A stretch of 64,000 nucleotides of DNA from positions 8,064,640 through 8,128,639 of the forward strand of contig OX393581.1 of the NCBI GenBank assembly GCA_947652605.1, given 5' to 3'. Under the pieces are notes generated by a model. That model did no database searches and was not told the origin of the DNA. It saw only the letters and a list, made by a program, of their open reading frames with translations. The translations under genes were made by a program, and so were the position numbers. Shown piece by piece: positions 11,130-22,830 of this stretch (positions are counted from its first letter, which is position 1; each line of letters opens with the position of its first letter). This DNA is from Elmis aenea. Lineage: Eukaryota; Arthropoda; Insecta; Coleoptera; Elmidae.

Positions 11130-12720
11130 TTCATGAGTATAGTACAAATCTACACATACTTATGCAAGCAACTCTAAAACGCGTTATTCTTTTTTTCTGA
11201 AATTTGGACCACATCTTGAGATACATTAGCTTAAAATGCCCTATCAATTTCAAAAAGTTATTGTGCGCCGTTTTGATTTTATCTAAGATCGTAGGAAGGG
11301 AGTAATTTCATAAGTATAATACCAATCGGCACATACTTATGCAAGCAACTCTAAAACGCGTTATTCTTTTTTTCTGAAATTCGGACTACATCTTGAGATA
11401 CATTAGCTTAAAATGCCTTATCAATTTCAAAAAGTTATTGTACGCCGTTTTGATTTTATCTAAGATCGTAGGAAGGGAGTAATTTCATAAGTATAATACA
11501 AATCTGCACATACTTATGCAAGCAACTCTAAAACGCGTTATTCTTTTTTCCTGAAATTTGGACCACATCTTGAGATACATTGGCTTAAAATGCCCTATCA
11601 ATTTCAAAAAGTTATTGTGCGCCGTTTTGATTTTATCTAAGATCGTAGGAAGGGAGTAATTTCATAAGTATAATACAAATCTGCACATACTTATGCAAGC
11701 AACTCTAAAACTCGTTATTCTTTTTTTCTGAAATTTGGACCACATCTTGAGATACATTAGCCTAAAATGCCCTATCAATTTCAAAAAGTTATTGTGCGCC
11801 GTTTTGATTTTATCTAAGATCGTAGGAAGGGAGTAATTTCATAAGTATAATACAAATCTGCACATACTTGTGCAAGCAACTCTAAAACGCGTTATTCTTT
11901 TTTTCTGAAATTTGGACCACATCTTGAGATACATTAGCTTATAATGCCCTATCAATTTCAAAAAGTTATTGTGCGCCGTTTTGATTTTATCTAAGATCGT
12001 AGGAAGGGAGTAATTTCATAAGTATAATACAAATCTGCACATACTTATGCAAGCAACTCTAAAACGCGTTATTCTTTTTTTCTGAAATTTGGACCACATC
12101 TTGAGATACATTAGCTTAAAATGCCCTATCAATTTCAAAAAGTTATTGTGCGCCGTTTTGATTTTATCTAAGATCGTAGGAAGGGAGTAATTTCATAAGT
12201 ATAATACAAATCTGCACATACTTATGCAAGCAACTCTAAAACGCGTTATTCTTTTTTTCTGAAATTTGGACCACATCTTGAGACACATTAGCTTAAAATG
12301 CCCTATCAATTTCAAAAAGTTATTGTGCGCCGTTTTGATTTTGTCCAAGATCGTAGGAAGGGAGTAATTTCATAAGTATAATACCAATCTGCACATACTT
12401 ATGCAAGCAACTCTAAAACGCGTTATTCTTTTTTTCTGAAATTCGGACTACATCTTGAGATACATTAGCTTAAAATGCCCTATCAATTTCAAAAAGTTAT
12501 TGTGCGCCGTTTTGATTTTATCTAAGATCGTAGGAAGGGAGTAATTTCATAAGTATAATACAAATCTGCACATACTTATGCAAGCAACTCTAAAACGCGT
12601 TATTCTTTTTTTCTGAAATTTGGACCACATCTTGAGATACATTAGCTTAAAATGCCCTATCAATTTCAAAAAGTTATTGTGCGCCGTTTTGATTTTGTCC
12701 AAGATCGTAGGAATGGAGTA
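11130..12720. repeat. 177-bp satellite array (about 9 monomers)
   Basis: GCAAGCAACTCTAAAAC recurs at 11164, 11341, 11518, 11695, 11872, 12049, 12226, 12403 and 12580, an exact 177-bp period. Monomers differ by a few bases only (ACGCG or ACTCG; ATCTAAG or GTCCAAG). The sequence is unrelated to the 196-bp family. The last monomer breaks off after AAGATCGTAGGAATGGAGTA; an open frame starting in it (12652) is not a gene. Confidence 0.95.
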
Positions 12721-13910
12721 AAAAAGACTGTTAGCCTTTGTAATGAAATGCAGACAGTAGAGTTTTATAAATACAAAATTTTGATGGAAAAATGTACAAA
12801 AGTTGTGAAATTGTTTTTACAGTTTAACATATTGATAATTCAAAGAAACGATAATAAATGTTATTTAAATCATTGTCAAGTGAAATGTGCTTTATCTTTT
12901 TACTTTCTTTTTTTTTGTTCAGTATTGTTAATAGTTTGTTCTTATAATTTTCTTTGCAGTTATCGCATAATTTTGTAAAACTTTTCATCAAGCGTGCATA
13001 GTTTTATCATAAAATGTTTTGTTTCATGAGTTATGTAATAATATTGCTGCATTGACAGTAAGCTAAAAGCAAAACGTGTTTTGTTTATATTTTAGTTGAT
13101 TAAAAATTCTTGTTACCTCTAAATCTCTTACGAAGAGTTAAAATGTTTGATGTTATAGCTTCCATAATGTTTAACATAGTTTCAAATATTTTTTTTATAA
13201 ATATTTGGCTAATGTAAGTGATTCATCCTGTCAATAATGTTATCCATTAAATTAAAAATTCTTGTGTTATTTCTACTTCTAAACAGTTGCACCTAGTATA
13301 AGAGTTTTTAATTCTATGAAAAACAAATGGAAATTTAATAATTGGCTTTTGATTAAAAAGGGAACTTTAATAATTAAAACGATTTTTTACAAATTATTTA
13401 GTTTCTGTGTTGGTAGCTTTTAATTATCACACACAGCATATTGTTGTGTTTCAGTTACACATCTTACAATCCTATTTAACCGGCCAGAGGTATAAAAACT
13501 AAGAATTATGAAAGATATATCACAAATTCATGGTAATTTATTTATATTACCATTGACGGAAAACAAATTGGTCAACGAAGTCTTGGCAGACCATTGTTAA
13601 AGACAAGTGGGTCTTGCTTATTGTAGCTTTATGCGAACTTGTTGGGAAAGTTTTCTTATGAATAGAATGGGTTCAGCCAAGTTCCCTCGTTAGCATGATA
13701 AACTACGCCTAAATGAAACACAATGTTTGATAAGTTTGCGTTCTAAAGATAATTTTACAGCAGATTGTGTTAAGACACGTATTTATAATATGCAATTAAA
13801 ATATTTATGGAGATTTTGATGGATAGAGAGAGGCAAGCACAATAAACTTCTAATGTTTACCGAGTGTCATGTCGTGTATAAAGGCAATAAGCAACAATAC
13901 ATTACAGGTA
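12721..13910. other. Non-coding, AT-rich
   Basis: Unique-looking AT-rich DNA after the satellite. No exon with splice signals, RNA gene or transposon end could be supported. Confidence 0.5.
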
Positions 13911-15276
13911 TCATACAAACACACAGTATAAGCTACCCTTAATGGAAAATGACTTTGGCTTAAAATGTTGCTCGAACAGTGTTTTTACACATTTGAAATA
14001 TCCCCACAGACAAAAATCTAATGGTGTAAGGTCTGGGGACCTCGGTGGCCAGTTAACGTGACCATGTCGACCGATCCATCTTTCTGGTAATGTTAGAATT
14101 AGATCATGTGTCACCTGACGGTTAGATTGTGCAGCTACACGTACTTAGTAGGGTTTCTTTCCCGGGATCCCGGGATCCCGGGATCCCGGGATCCCGGTCC
14201 ATTTTAAGCTATTTTATATTTCCCGGGAAATGCTTTTTGTCCCGGGAATTCCCGGGATTTTAAAAAAGTGTTGTTTTCGTTTATTTTGTGCTAAGATCTT
14301 TGTAATACTATTATAACTTATCAGAATGTTATGCTTAAAATGTCTTTACTAACAGTAAATTATGGAAAAACTTCAAAATAATTTTTCTCTTTTAGTATGG
14401 CGCAAAGAAGCCCGGTCTCCATTACAAAGTTAATATCTTCAAAATACTTTTACAGTTTTATTTTTGTGTACCCTGATAATTCAAAGCAAAATAGCTTATA
14501 AATGAAATTTTATTAATAATAACGAAGTTTCTTTGCTGCTAGATGCGCTCAAGACAATTCACCTACATCAATAGAGACAGAGAGCATTTTATGCAGCAGG
14601 ACTTTTTGTTAATAAATTAAGAAAAAGACTAATTGACTGAAGCACAGATCACCTTCGTTTTCTTAAATCACATTACAAAAATTCATTGTAAAAATTATAT
14701 TATTGTATTCATAAATATGAAATTGCAATAGAAAGGTTATAATTCCCAAATGTATGTTTCTCTCACCAATGTTATTAAATTATTTGTAATAATCATGGAG
14801 CAGAATGTATTACATATATGACTTGGAGTTGTTTTTAAGTAATAAACCGCTCCCTTAATTTTTTGGGTTATTTATTTAAAAATTATGACATAATTTATTA
14901 CATCCCGGGATCCCGGGAAATCCCGGGACAAAGGCCGATTTCTTCCCGGAATCCCGGGACAAGCAAAATGGTCAAATATGAGAAACCCTAGTACTTAGTA
15001 TTGTCAATTAAGTTCTAGAGTGCATTTTACTTGGTAGGTAGTGGAATTTTTGAACATCAACTTTGAACTTTTGCTAATCATTCGTGTGTTTCATAATTCA
15101 AATAAATCATAAATGCAGTAATCGACCTTTTGTGAGGTTTTTAAGGTTAACATTCAAATAGCTGTATCTTCCTAACTATTGAGATTTGCACATATGTTTA
15201 TGTGAACTTTTTAACTCAAAATGGTCCATACTACAAGCTTTTAAAATATTAACAAATCCTCCTGAAACACGCTGTA
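13911..15276 (-). pseudogene. Mariner-type transposon relic with DDE transposase fragment
   Basis: On the minus strand the frame at 13985-14140 reads ERWIGR, then WPPRSPDLTPLDF and CLWGYFK, the conserved segment around the last acidic residue of insect mariner-type (IS630 superfamily) transposases. The N-terminal half is missing. The 5' terminus is probably at 15276: read on the minus strand it begins TACAGCGTGTTTCAGG. A hAT element (14149-14990) sits between these parts. No matching left terminus was found. Confidence 0.65.
14149..14990. mobile_element. Non-autonomous hAT element with CCCGGG ladders
   Basis: Termini are TAGGGTTTCT and AGAAACCCTA (10-bp perfect inverted repeat), flanked by the 8-bp duplication GTACTTAG (14141-14148 and 14991-14998), diagnostic of hAT. 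Both ends carry reiterated CCCGGGATCCCGGG-type motifs: five or more in the first 120 bp and four in the last 90 bp. The 842-bp element encodes no protein I can recognise. It lies inside the mariner relic. A related end is at 45848. Confidence 0.88.
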
Positions 15277-15526
15277 TATCAATGATGTAAATATATAATT
15301 GATATTTAAAACTAGTCAGGTATTGTATGTTAAGTATTACAAAAATTACGTAATTATAAAAATGTTAATGTTTTATATTCAAATTATAAGATGGTGCATG
15401 GTAACAAATTTAAACAATTTATTTTAGCCATGTTGCAAGTAAGATATTTCATTTATTATTCTGTTTCTCTCGGTAAAAATGCAAATTATTAAAAATACAG
15501 TATTATAAGTATGAGGGAAAATTTAC
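15277..15526. other. Non-coding, likely intron
   Basis: Nothing recognised. If the minus-strand exon at 15527-15641 is real, its intron begins here. Confidence 0.35.
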
Positions 15527-15641
15527 CTTGGGGTTGTGGTGCTGGAGGTAATGGGGTGAATATGATGACACCCTTAGGTGGTAATGGAGGAGCATCTTCC
15601 GGTAGACGTCGTCTTTGAAGGGAAGTTTGTGTACAAGGTTT
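15527..15641 (-). CDS. Internal exon of unidentified proline-rich protein
   Basis: On the minus strand TTTTACAG precedes and GTAAAT follows a 115-nt open exon. Read in the phase set by the upstream exon (17085-17156) it gives 38 codons rich in Pro and basic residues, including LQRRRLPEDAPPLPPKG and FTPLPPAPQPQ. It leaves in phase 1. A second frame is also open, but the upstream exon selects this one. Local base composition (more G+C, CCA/CCT codons) contrasts with the AT-rich flanks. I do not recognise the family. The PPLPP and PLPPAP stretches could bind SH3 or WW domains; that is inference. No downstream exon was found before the satellite region. Confidence 0.5.
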
Positions 15642-17084
15642 CTGTAAAATATAAGCGTCTAAAAATACACTTTTAAACCAAGAAATCTCTTACAGTAATT
15701 TATGAGTGCCAAGCAGAATTTACCGAGAATTAAAAAAATATTAGTAGGCAGTGATTGTAGTTCAATGTTTATCATTCTCAATAAATTCAGCATTAATTTT
15801 GTAATCAAAATAAATTTGTTTTCAGAGTAACATCAGTTGAACGTAGTGTCAGTTTCGTTGGAAAATTATGTGGTAAACTATGTGGTAGGCCATTTAATTA
15901 TTACGAAAGAAACAGCTTTTTTTGTAACCTTATTTAATTGTATTTGCTGCTAAAACATAAATTTTGTAACTTTCTAGGCGTAGCCTTTGTTGCATAACGT
16001 TGTTAATGTTACATTACCTCTTTTCGTTTTACAAATTAATTGAGCTGTTCAGGTTTATCTCTAAAAAGACATTTATTATCCTCGATAAATGTCGTCTGTC
16101 ATCTCAAATTGTTTTTAGGATCTCGAGAACAATTTACAGATCATTTAGGCTGTGCGTAGATGGGTAATAATATTTTGAAGCTCGTTTTTATTTCTCTGCA
16201 TGAAGCATTTGTTTTTTGACTCGCTGCTAGCGTAAAAATAAGAATCAATAGTGTTCTTCCATTTTTGCTGCATTGTGTGTAAATGCCTTTGTTTAATGGA
16301 TTTATAAAACTGTTTTGGTACCATTTTTCATTGCTTTTAATTCCAGGAAGGTCCATTTAATTATCTGAATAGATAATTTGCATGTATGTCAGTGGCGCAA
16401 ATATACAATGTTTATCTTTAATGTAATTTTTAAATAGACGAAACACGTATTTTGGGTTTTGACAGACTAAAGGGATTCAAAACATGTTAATAAATTTATT
16501 AATTTTCTTTATCTGTTTTCCCATCTGCATTTTTTTCCCTAAACTCAAATGGTATCACAGAACTGAAAAAATACTCTTGAAAATGATAAAAATATTGTGC
16601 GCGACTATTTTTGCTACCACCCTGATAGTGCCAACATAGTATGTAATGATTTTAATTTTGTAGAATTGAATAAAACTGAATAGCGAATTGAATTAAATTT
16701 GTAGGAAAGTAACCCCAAATAAAAGATTGTATTTTATTGCAGATTAAGCAAAATGTGGTGGTCATCAAATCATCTCTTCTTAATATCGAGACTTAATATC
16801 GACGACGACCCAGGTAGGTACAATATATAATTTGATCATCTTCATGGCAACTTTTTAAAACACATTAATATCAAAATTTCGAATACATTTTGATGCCATT
16901 GTTATATTAAATTGGCATTTAATAAGGTATAAGCTTTGTTAAGTTTATTTCTAAAAATAAACGCGATAATCGTTTTATGATACTAATGATCTCCGTTGCA
17001 CTCTACATGCGAGATATAAATTACCTGAGCACTTAAATTGAATATAATTTTCTAATATCAATTACACAAATACACAGTTATTAC
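15642..17084. other. Probable intron between two minus-strand exons
   Basis: AT-rich, with no transposon end supported. The minus-strand open frame at 16141-16356 has no splice signals or motif that I recognise. Confidence 0.35.
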
Positions 17085-17156
17085 CTGTGGTTGAGGTTCA
17101 TTATTAATTGAAGCTTGTTCTAAATTTATATTCTTTGTCTGCATCCTTCGCCGTTC
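17085..17156 (-). CDS. Internal exon of unidentified protein (upstream of 15527-15641)
   Basis: A 72-nt exon on the minus strand between TTTGTTTCAG and GTAATA. Only one frame is open; it is exactly 24 codons, phase 0 at both ends. It reads ERRRMQTKNINLEQ, then ASINNEPQPQ, and joins the next exon in frame without a stop. Two exons with proper splice sites, matching phase and matching composition support a real gene. The family is unknown, and the start and remaining exons were not found. A short ATG-containing candidate first exon (minus strand near 20760, MNNASFVQ before a GTAGGT donor) would be phase-compatible but is too short to support. Confidence 0.5.
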
Positions 17157-19182
17157 CTGAAACAAATTGCAAAGTTAAAATACGTAGTCTAGCAACATAA
17201 TATAATTATTTGTGGCACATCTGAAGCACACGTTGAACTTGTGTATATTTCGCTTTGAATCAACTATTCGAGATTGTTTCCGCGCGATGAACTGGGACAT
17301 TTCTTTGAAGACATGCAAGCTTTTATTTATTGCCAGGAAAATTTAAATTCATACATGCATGTGGGTTGTTGTTTTCCGGGTTCAAACGGTGTTGTTCTAG
17401 GGTTTGTTTAACTGCCATTTGCACTAATATCAAGAGGCATCTTCGATTACTAATAAACGTTGTTTTCTTCTTGTGTAAAAGTTTTTACCCAATTATTTCA
17501 GCGCCTATTTTGTAAGTATGACGAAATTATAATCAAAATAATACTTAAAAATACTAAATTCTTCATATTAAGAACGAAACAATAAAATTTTGGACTGGCG
17601 CCGACCAAATGTGTCGTTTCGTTTTAAAAAAAAACTGGTAGAAAAAGCAGTTACGCGACCTGTGCTCATCGGCTTGGCGTAATTAGACAAAATTTTGGTC
17701 TCAATTTTATTTTAATTTTCGGGTTAATTTGACGCTTTATCGCTTTTAGGCGTTTGGACAATTTTGTGACGTGTTTAATTTCTAAAAGAAACACAGCCAA
17801 CATTAGATAAATTGCAAATAGTAAAAAAACAGACATATTTTATCGATATCAGTAGCAAAACATTACTCAATAAAAGAGATTTGTGTGTTATTAGATAACA
17901 CAGACAAAAAAAAGTAATTTATCTAGGGTTTTCATTAAAAAGTGTTAGTACTTTAAGGCCTGTCGCGCACGGGCGATATTTTAGGGGCCTATTTAGGCGT
18001 TTATTAATCTATTTAAAAAATATATTTAGGCGCTCCTGATACCATTGTATAAGAAGAGAATCGTACTAACTGTAATAACTTTAGTCTTTCAGCGTTGTGT
18101 GTAACATTTAAAATATATAAAAGGGCATTTGAAGAAAGACTCAGGGCAAAAATAGAAACCACGCTACTTGGTATCTTTCTTTTGGTAAAATATTTAATAT
18201 TTCTTTTCAAATTTAGTTATGTATCTTTACTTGTTGGAATTACAAATTTCTATTAGCAGTCAATAAAACATATTCATTTAGGTGATACAAATATTGTAGG
18301 ATTTACTCTTCATCTCCTCACAATCAGTAATGTTTTTTTTCATTCATTGCAAAAGTTACCTGGGACGCTAGCATTTCAAAATGTGAAAATTTTAAAAAAC
18401 TGGCACGAGGACATAAATAGGTTCGCCACCCCTGGTCTATAAACTCTCAATTCCGTGCCATTTTACACACTGTGTAATAATACTTGAATACTAAATTTAC
18501 TAAGAATATCTATTAACTTATTTTTTTGAAGGTTAAGAACACGGCAATTAATGCAAAATACTTTCACAAATCAATTAAAATAATGCATTGTCGAAGTTTT
18601 TGCTTGTCATTGCGTCTGTTCAAACTTTTCCATTCAATTTACAGACTTCTAAATTTCTAAGACTTTATGTAAGCAGCTGAACCTCCTAATAGATAAAACT
18701 ACAGACATATTATCCGATTTAATTACACGCTTCATTGATTAGTTAATTAAAAATTAATATCTGAGTGCCCACTTACGCGTCTTTCTTTAATTAATAAAAA
18801 GATTGTAACGCGACCCACGTGTATTTTACCGGAAATACAATCATTAGCGTTTTTATACTATTCCAATTTAAATTTCTTTGGATTTTATTACCGACGGATA
18901 TCTACAAAAAAAAAACTGGTTGACATCGGGTCTGAATCGTTAGAATCAATTTCTTATATCCGTTCATCCCCAGTTGACGCGGTTATTCAACTTAGCCGAA
19001 GAAATCATTTAAAAAAGTTAGACGCCACACACCGTTTAGTAATTATTATTTTTTAGCAAAAATCAATTAGCAAAGTTTTCTCATAAGCTGCAAAATAGTT
19101 TATTCGACAATAAATGTGTCTTGTGTTAAAGTAACGATCTAATTGTGTAACAAACCATTTGTTACTGCAGCTAGTTTGTTAC
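17157..19182. other. Non-coding with a hAT terminus
   Basis: Mostly AT-rich with no gene seen. A hAT-type terminus ends at 18434 (CAGGGGTGGCGAACC on the minus strand), but its partner and an 8-bp duplication were not found. A GTCGCGCACGGGCGA block at 17960 may be another transposon remnant. Confidence 0.4.
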
Positions 19183-19487
19183 TAGAGGTCTTTCAAGATA
19201 AACTTAACTATGACGCAAAAACCAAAACTCGTCTAAAGCGTTAATTACTACGCCACCTAAAAAAATACGTCTATTTCAACAACGAGGTAGTGGTCTTTCA
19301 AGATAAACTGAATCGCGAAATGAGAGGGGATGGCGGTTGAAACGTAGGCCTTTCTAAAAACGTTATATTATTACAGGTTATAAATCCGCTGTTAAAATAT
19401 ACGCATGTTTTTGGTGGCGCAGTAATTAACGCTTTGGCCGAGTATTGGTTTTTTAGTGACAATCCACATTATCTTGAAAGAGCTCTA
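19183..19487. mobile_element. Foldback MITE (305 bp)
   Basis: Terminal inverted repeats of about 90 bp. The left starts TAGAGGTCTTTCAAGATAA, and the right arm read in reverse starts TAGAGCTCTTTCAAGATAA. Both arms contain AAAGCGTTAATTACT and GCGCCACC or CGCCACC. The terminal TA could be the target duplication. The open frame starting at 19434 is chance reading through it. Superfamily uncertain (TA-targeting, mariner-like). Confidence 0.75.
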
Positions 19488-20869
19488 ATAATAATCAACG
19501 AGCAAAGTAAACATGAGGCTAAAAGTCTACTGAAAAAAAATAACAATGCAAATTTGTTGAAAATATTGTTATTTGGTATGATATTTTTGCAAAAACAAAT
19601 GTTTCATCTGGATTGCTTCAGAGCCTGAAATTGAATATTTCTAACTACATTGCGGCTCATGAACAAATCTCACCTTACGAAAAAAACTGGTCTCTCCTCT
19701 CTTGTTGTAAAATATACTCCTACTATTTTTCATACATCGCTTTTATAGTGTCTATTATTTTTATTCCTCTCCTTAGGCTCCTCCATACGTTTTTTTTTAA
19801 ATTTGATTTTTTTAAATTCTGTAATTTCTTTCATTTTTATGTTCTGTTTGATAAATAAAACTTTTCTTTCTATTTAGTAAATTTTTTCCCAAAATGTCCG
19901 TAATTCTATTAAGTAGATTATTTTTAATAGAAATGCTTTCATAACCTAAAATCTTCGAAAATTTTGAAAGTCCCCGTTTTCAAAACATGTCTCGGGCGCC
20001 ATAATTGATCGATCTGGCTCAAGAAATCGTATATGGGGGTAACACTATTGTTAAATTGTAGAACACACAATATTAATAGTTATTTCATCACCATCAACAA
20101 ATTTTGTTTTAAAGCAACCAAATGCTTGCTACAAACTGTTGTTTTGTCAAGCTAATGAATTTCCAACCATTTAACAAATTTAATTAAGAAGCTAATGGTC
20201 CTTTCGCTCCTCTGTTATTTTGAAACACAATACAAAGTAAAGCGTAACGCGATCTTTTAATGGAGACAATCTGATCTCGATCTTATACTTTTGTTTCGTG
20301 CGTATTTCACGTCGTCGGTGTCTGATCGAAATAATTTTATCTGAAATTGAAATTTCGCGTTCAATTGAAAGTTATTGAATGCGCGAAACATTTGAACACT
20401 ATTGATTTTGCGCGGCAAGATAGGTGAGACGTTCGCTTGTTTTAATTAAACTTGTCGAAACTTTAAAATTTAACGTTGATCTAAAAATACGTCCAAAACA
20501 AAGCGAAAATATTTTGTGCGCAATGTTTTTTTGCTAAAGTTGTGTAGTTGAGTTAAAGTTTCCCATTGGTTCTGCAAATTTGGTTAAGTAAAAAACGGAT
20601 GTAAATTCGTGAACGTAAAATTGTGAAAAACAAACACGATCTCGATTTTGATCAGTCGAGAGACATGAAATCATCTCCAACGACGAGGCAATCCCAGAGG
20701 TTTAAATTCCATGAGGAGGGTGAAATATTTTACACCTACCTGTACGAAACTTGCATTATTCATAGTCGTCGATGATTTGATATAACAAATTTTTGTGTCC
20801 CAATGTTTTTTTTACTTCAATAACTTTCAGATTATAAATGAATAAATTATATAATTAATTAATTAGGCC
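19488..20869. other. Non-coding, with a CpG-containing stretch
   Basis: No gene supported. From about 20240 to 20740 the sequence is less AT-rich and has many CpGs compared with its flanks, as around insect promoters. The open frame at 19613-19858 is low-complexity T-rich reading. Confidence 0.4.
20652..20685 (+). promoter_or_regulatory. Possible initiator plus downstream promoter element
   Basis: TCAGTC at 20652-20657 matches the arthropod initiator. With its A as +1 (20654), CGACG lies at +28 to +32, matching four of five positions of the downstream promoter element. No TATA box. An ATG follows 11 nt after +1 and opens 36 codons to a stop, with no recognised protein. Could be chance. Confidence 0.2.
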
Positions 20870-21161
20870 TCTTTTGTAGAGTTTGAAACAAAAGATGGCT
20901 TAAAACAGGGATGCGTGCCCAGTCCACTATTATTCTCTGTAGTTATAGATGGGGTAATTAAAGAAGTATAACAAAAAATGAGACCGTTTCACTTGGGCAA
21001 CTGGAAAATGGAAAAAATAAACGTAACTGAGTTAATAATGTTCGCAGACGACATGGTCTTAGTCGCGGGAACAGAAAAGAATCTGCAACATAACCTAGAA
21101 ACCCTAAACCAGGAATTGGAAAAGTCAACATGAAAATAAATACTGAAAAAACTAAAGCTTT
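20870..21161 (+). pseudogene. RTE-like LINE reverse transcriptase, 5' piece
   Basis: Plus-strand frame reads LKQGCVPSPLLFSVVID (finger/palm motif) and, at 21041, FADDMVL, the catalytic YADD-type motif of non-LTR reverse transcriptase. It ends in TEKTKA where a minus-strand LINE with a poly-T start interrupts it, and resumes at 22320. A stop near 20971 and the truncated 5' end make it a dead copy. Confidence 0.75.
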
Positions 21162-22319
21162 TTTTTTTTTTTAAATGTTTATGTCACCAGTTCAGCAATC
21201 TGGTTTGCTATTCATGGTGCTTCTATTACAGTATTGCGATTAAGTATTGACAGTAGCAGGGTAAGCACTTCAGTCTCCCTGGTAACTATGAGTAGTTATA
21301 AAAATAAAAAGTTAGTATTTATAAGCACAAAATGTTATCTGGGGTTAGTCTCTCTCGATGATCAGAGAACCAGGTCTTGAGGCAATTTTCTTTTTAGCCT
21401 GTTGTGAATGTTCTTTTCTCCGACATTGTAGTAAACTGCTCCTGGGCACTGTGATAATTTGTTATGATACTTGACTGTTGTTGCTTTAATGTGTTCTTTT
21501 ACTGTTTGGACGTTCAACTCCAAGTGTAGTTGTTCGTTTCTGACAAACCAGGGAGCCTTGGTGGCTATTCGGAGCACTTTGTTTTGTAGCACTTGTAGCT
21601 TGTTGAGGTGAGTTTTTGAAGTATTTCCCCAAATTACACAGGCGTATGTAATGATAGGCCGAAGGATTGTTTTATAAATTAATAGAGAGCAGCTTATACT
21701 CATTGCTGATTTTTTATTTATGACGGGATATAGTTTAGAAGGTCTAGCGTAGCACTCATTCAGTTTTTTATTGATGTGGTAGCCCCAGCTTAGGCGAGTG
21801 TCCAAGTATACACCTAGATACCTTACAGCACTGTCTTTTTTATTCCATTCGATATCTCGATTACAAATTTGGATTTTATCTGGATTTCCTATCCGTTTTA
21901 GGGCAAACACCTTGGTTTCACACTTTTCTGGGTTTAGCTTTACGCGCCACTTTGTAAACCAGTCGGCGATATTGTCCAGCTCTAGTTGTAATAGTCTTTT
22001 GGCATTATAAAGATTTTCATCTTGTGCTATGATTGCAGTATCATCTGCGTACATTGCATTCGCTTTGTTAGTAGTACATACATCGTGTGCGTAAATGTTA
22101 AATAGTACCGGGGCTAACATTGATCCCTGTGGAACCCCTGCTTTCATTTGTTTAATAGGCGATTGTGTCGAGTTGATTTTGGCGACAAATGTGCGTTCGG
22201 ATAGGAAGGATATTAATATTTTTGTGATGTATGCCGGTAATTGTAGTTTTAAAATTTTGTATATTAAGCCGTTACTAAAGCTATGATCGTTACAGCAAAG
22301 AACAAAGGGCATAACCACT
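21162..22319 (-). mobile_element. Jockey-like LINE insertion, 5'-truncated
   Basis: Minus-strand open frame (21362-22318) covers the palm, thumb and C-terminal part of a jockey-type reverse transcriptase: GVPQGSMLAPVLFNIY, MYADDTAI (catalytic YADD), VRYLGVYLDTRLSW, ITYACVIWGN and the helix LQVLQNKVLRIATKAPWFV. The frame is intact from the breakpoint to its stop at 21362. The fingers, endonuclease and ORF1 are absent (5' truncation near 22310). The 3' UTR ends in a poly(A) run seen as poly-T at 21161-21173. Inserted in the RTE-like LINE. I could not define a clean target duplication. Confidence 0.85.
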
Positions 22320-22663
22320 TTAAATGGGCTTAGGTTGGAACAGGTAGAAAGCTTTAAAATATTTAGGAGTGATCATAGAGAAAATGGGAGGAATGGACAA
22401 GGAAATAAGCGAAAGGAAAGGAAAAGTGGGAAGAATATTAAACACTTTAAGCACGACAATTTTTGAAAATAGAGAAGTCCCAAAACAAACAAAAGTGAAA
22501 GTGGTTAAACACGTAGTAACTCTGGCACTTTTATACGGAAGTGAAACGTGGACACTCACAAACAAAAATAGTAGCCGTTTGAATGCAGCAGAAATGGGAT
22601 TTCTAAGAAAAATCCAAGGAAAAACCAAAAAAGATCGAATCAGAAATGAATCATATAACATAA
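22320..22663 (+). pseudogene. RTE-like LINE, 3' piece
   Basis: Continuation of the LINE at 20870-21161. After TLNGLRLEQVESFK the frame shifts, and 22369-22665 reads KVKVVKHVVTLALLYGSETW and NAAEMGFLRKIQGK, the region after the reverse transcriptase palm typical of these insect LINEs. The 3' end is lost. Confidence 0.7.
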
Positions 22664-22830
22664 AAACGGTGTTTCTATCATATTAATGAAAATATTAATT
22701 TATTATAGCATGTTTAAAACTTTTATTAAATATGGAATTTGTTGCTCAATTTTTGATTACCTACTAAAAATTATACTTAAAATTACAATATTAGTGAGGA
22801 AATAAAACTATTTCCATAGTCCGGTCTATT

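Noticed and set aside
1..12720. Satellite arrays as CRISPR
   Set aside because: Monomers are contiguous 196- and 177-bp units without unique spacers, in a eukaryotic genome.
12652..12978. 108-codon plus-strand frame
   Set aside because: Starts inside the last 177-bp satellite monomer and runs into T-rich low complexity; no motif.
16141..16356. 71-codon minus-strand frame in the putative intron
   Set aside because: No recognisable domain, splice context or composition shift.
20666..20776. Short plus-strand frame after the possible initiator
   Set aside because: 36 codons, no homologue recognised, and the opposite strand is also partly open.
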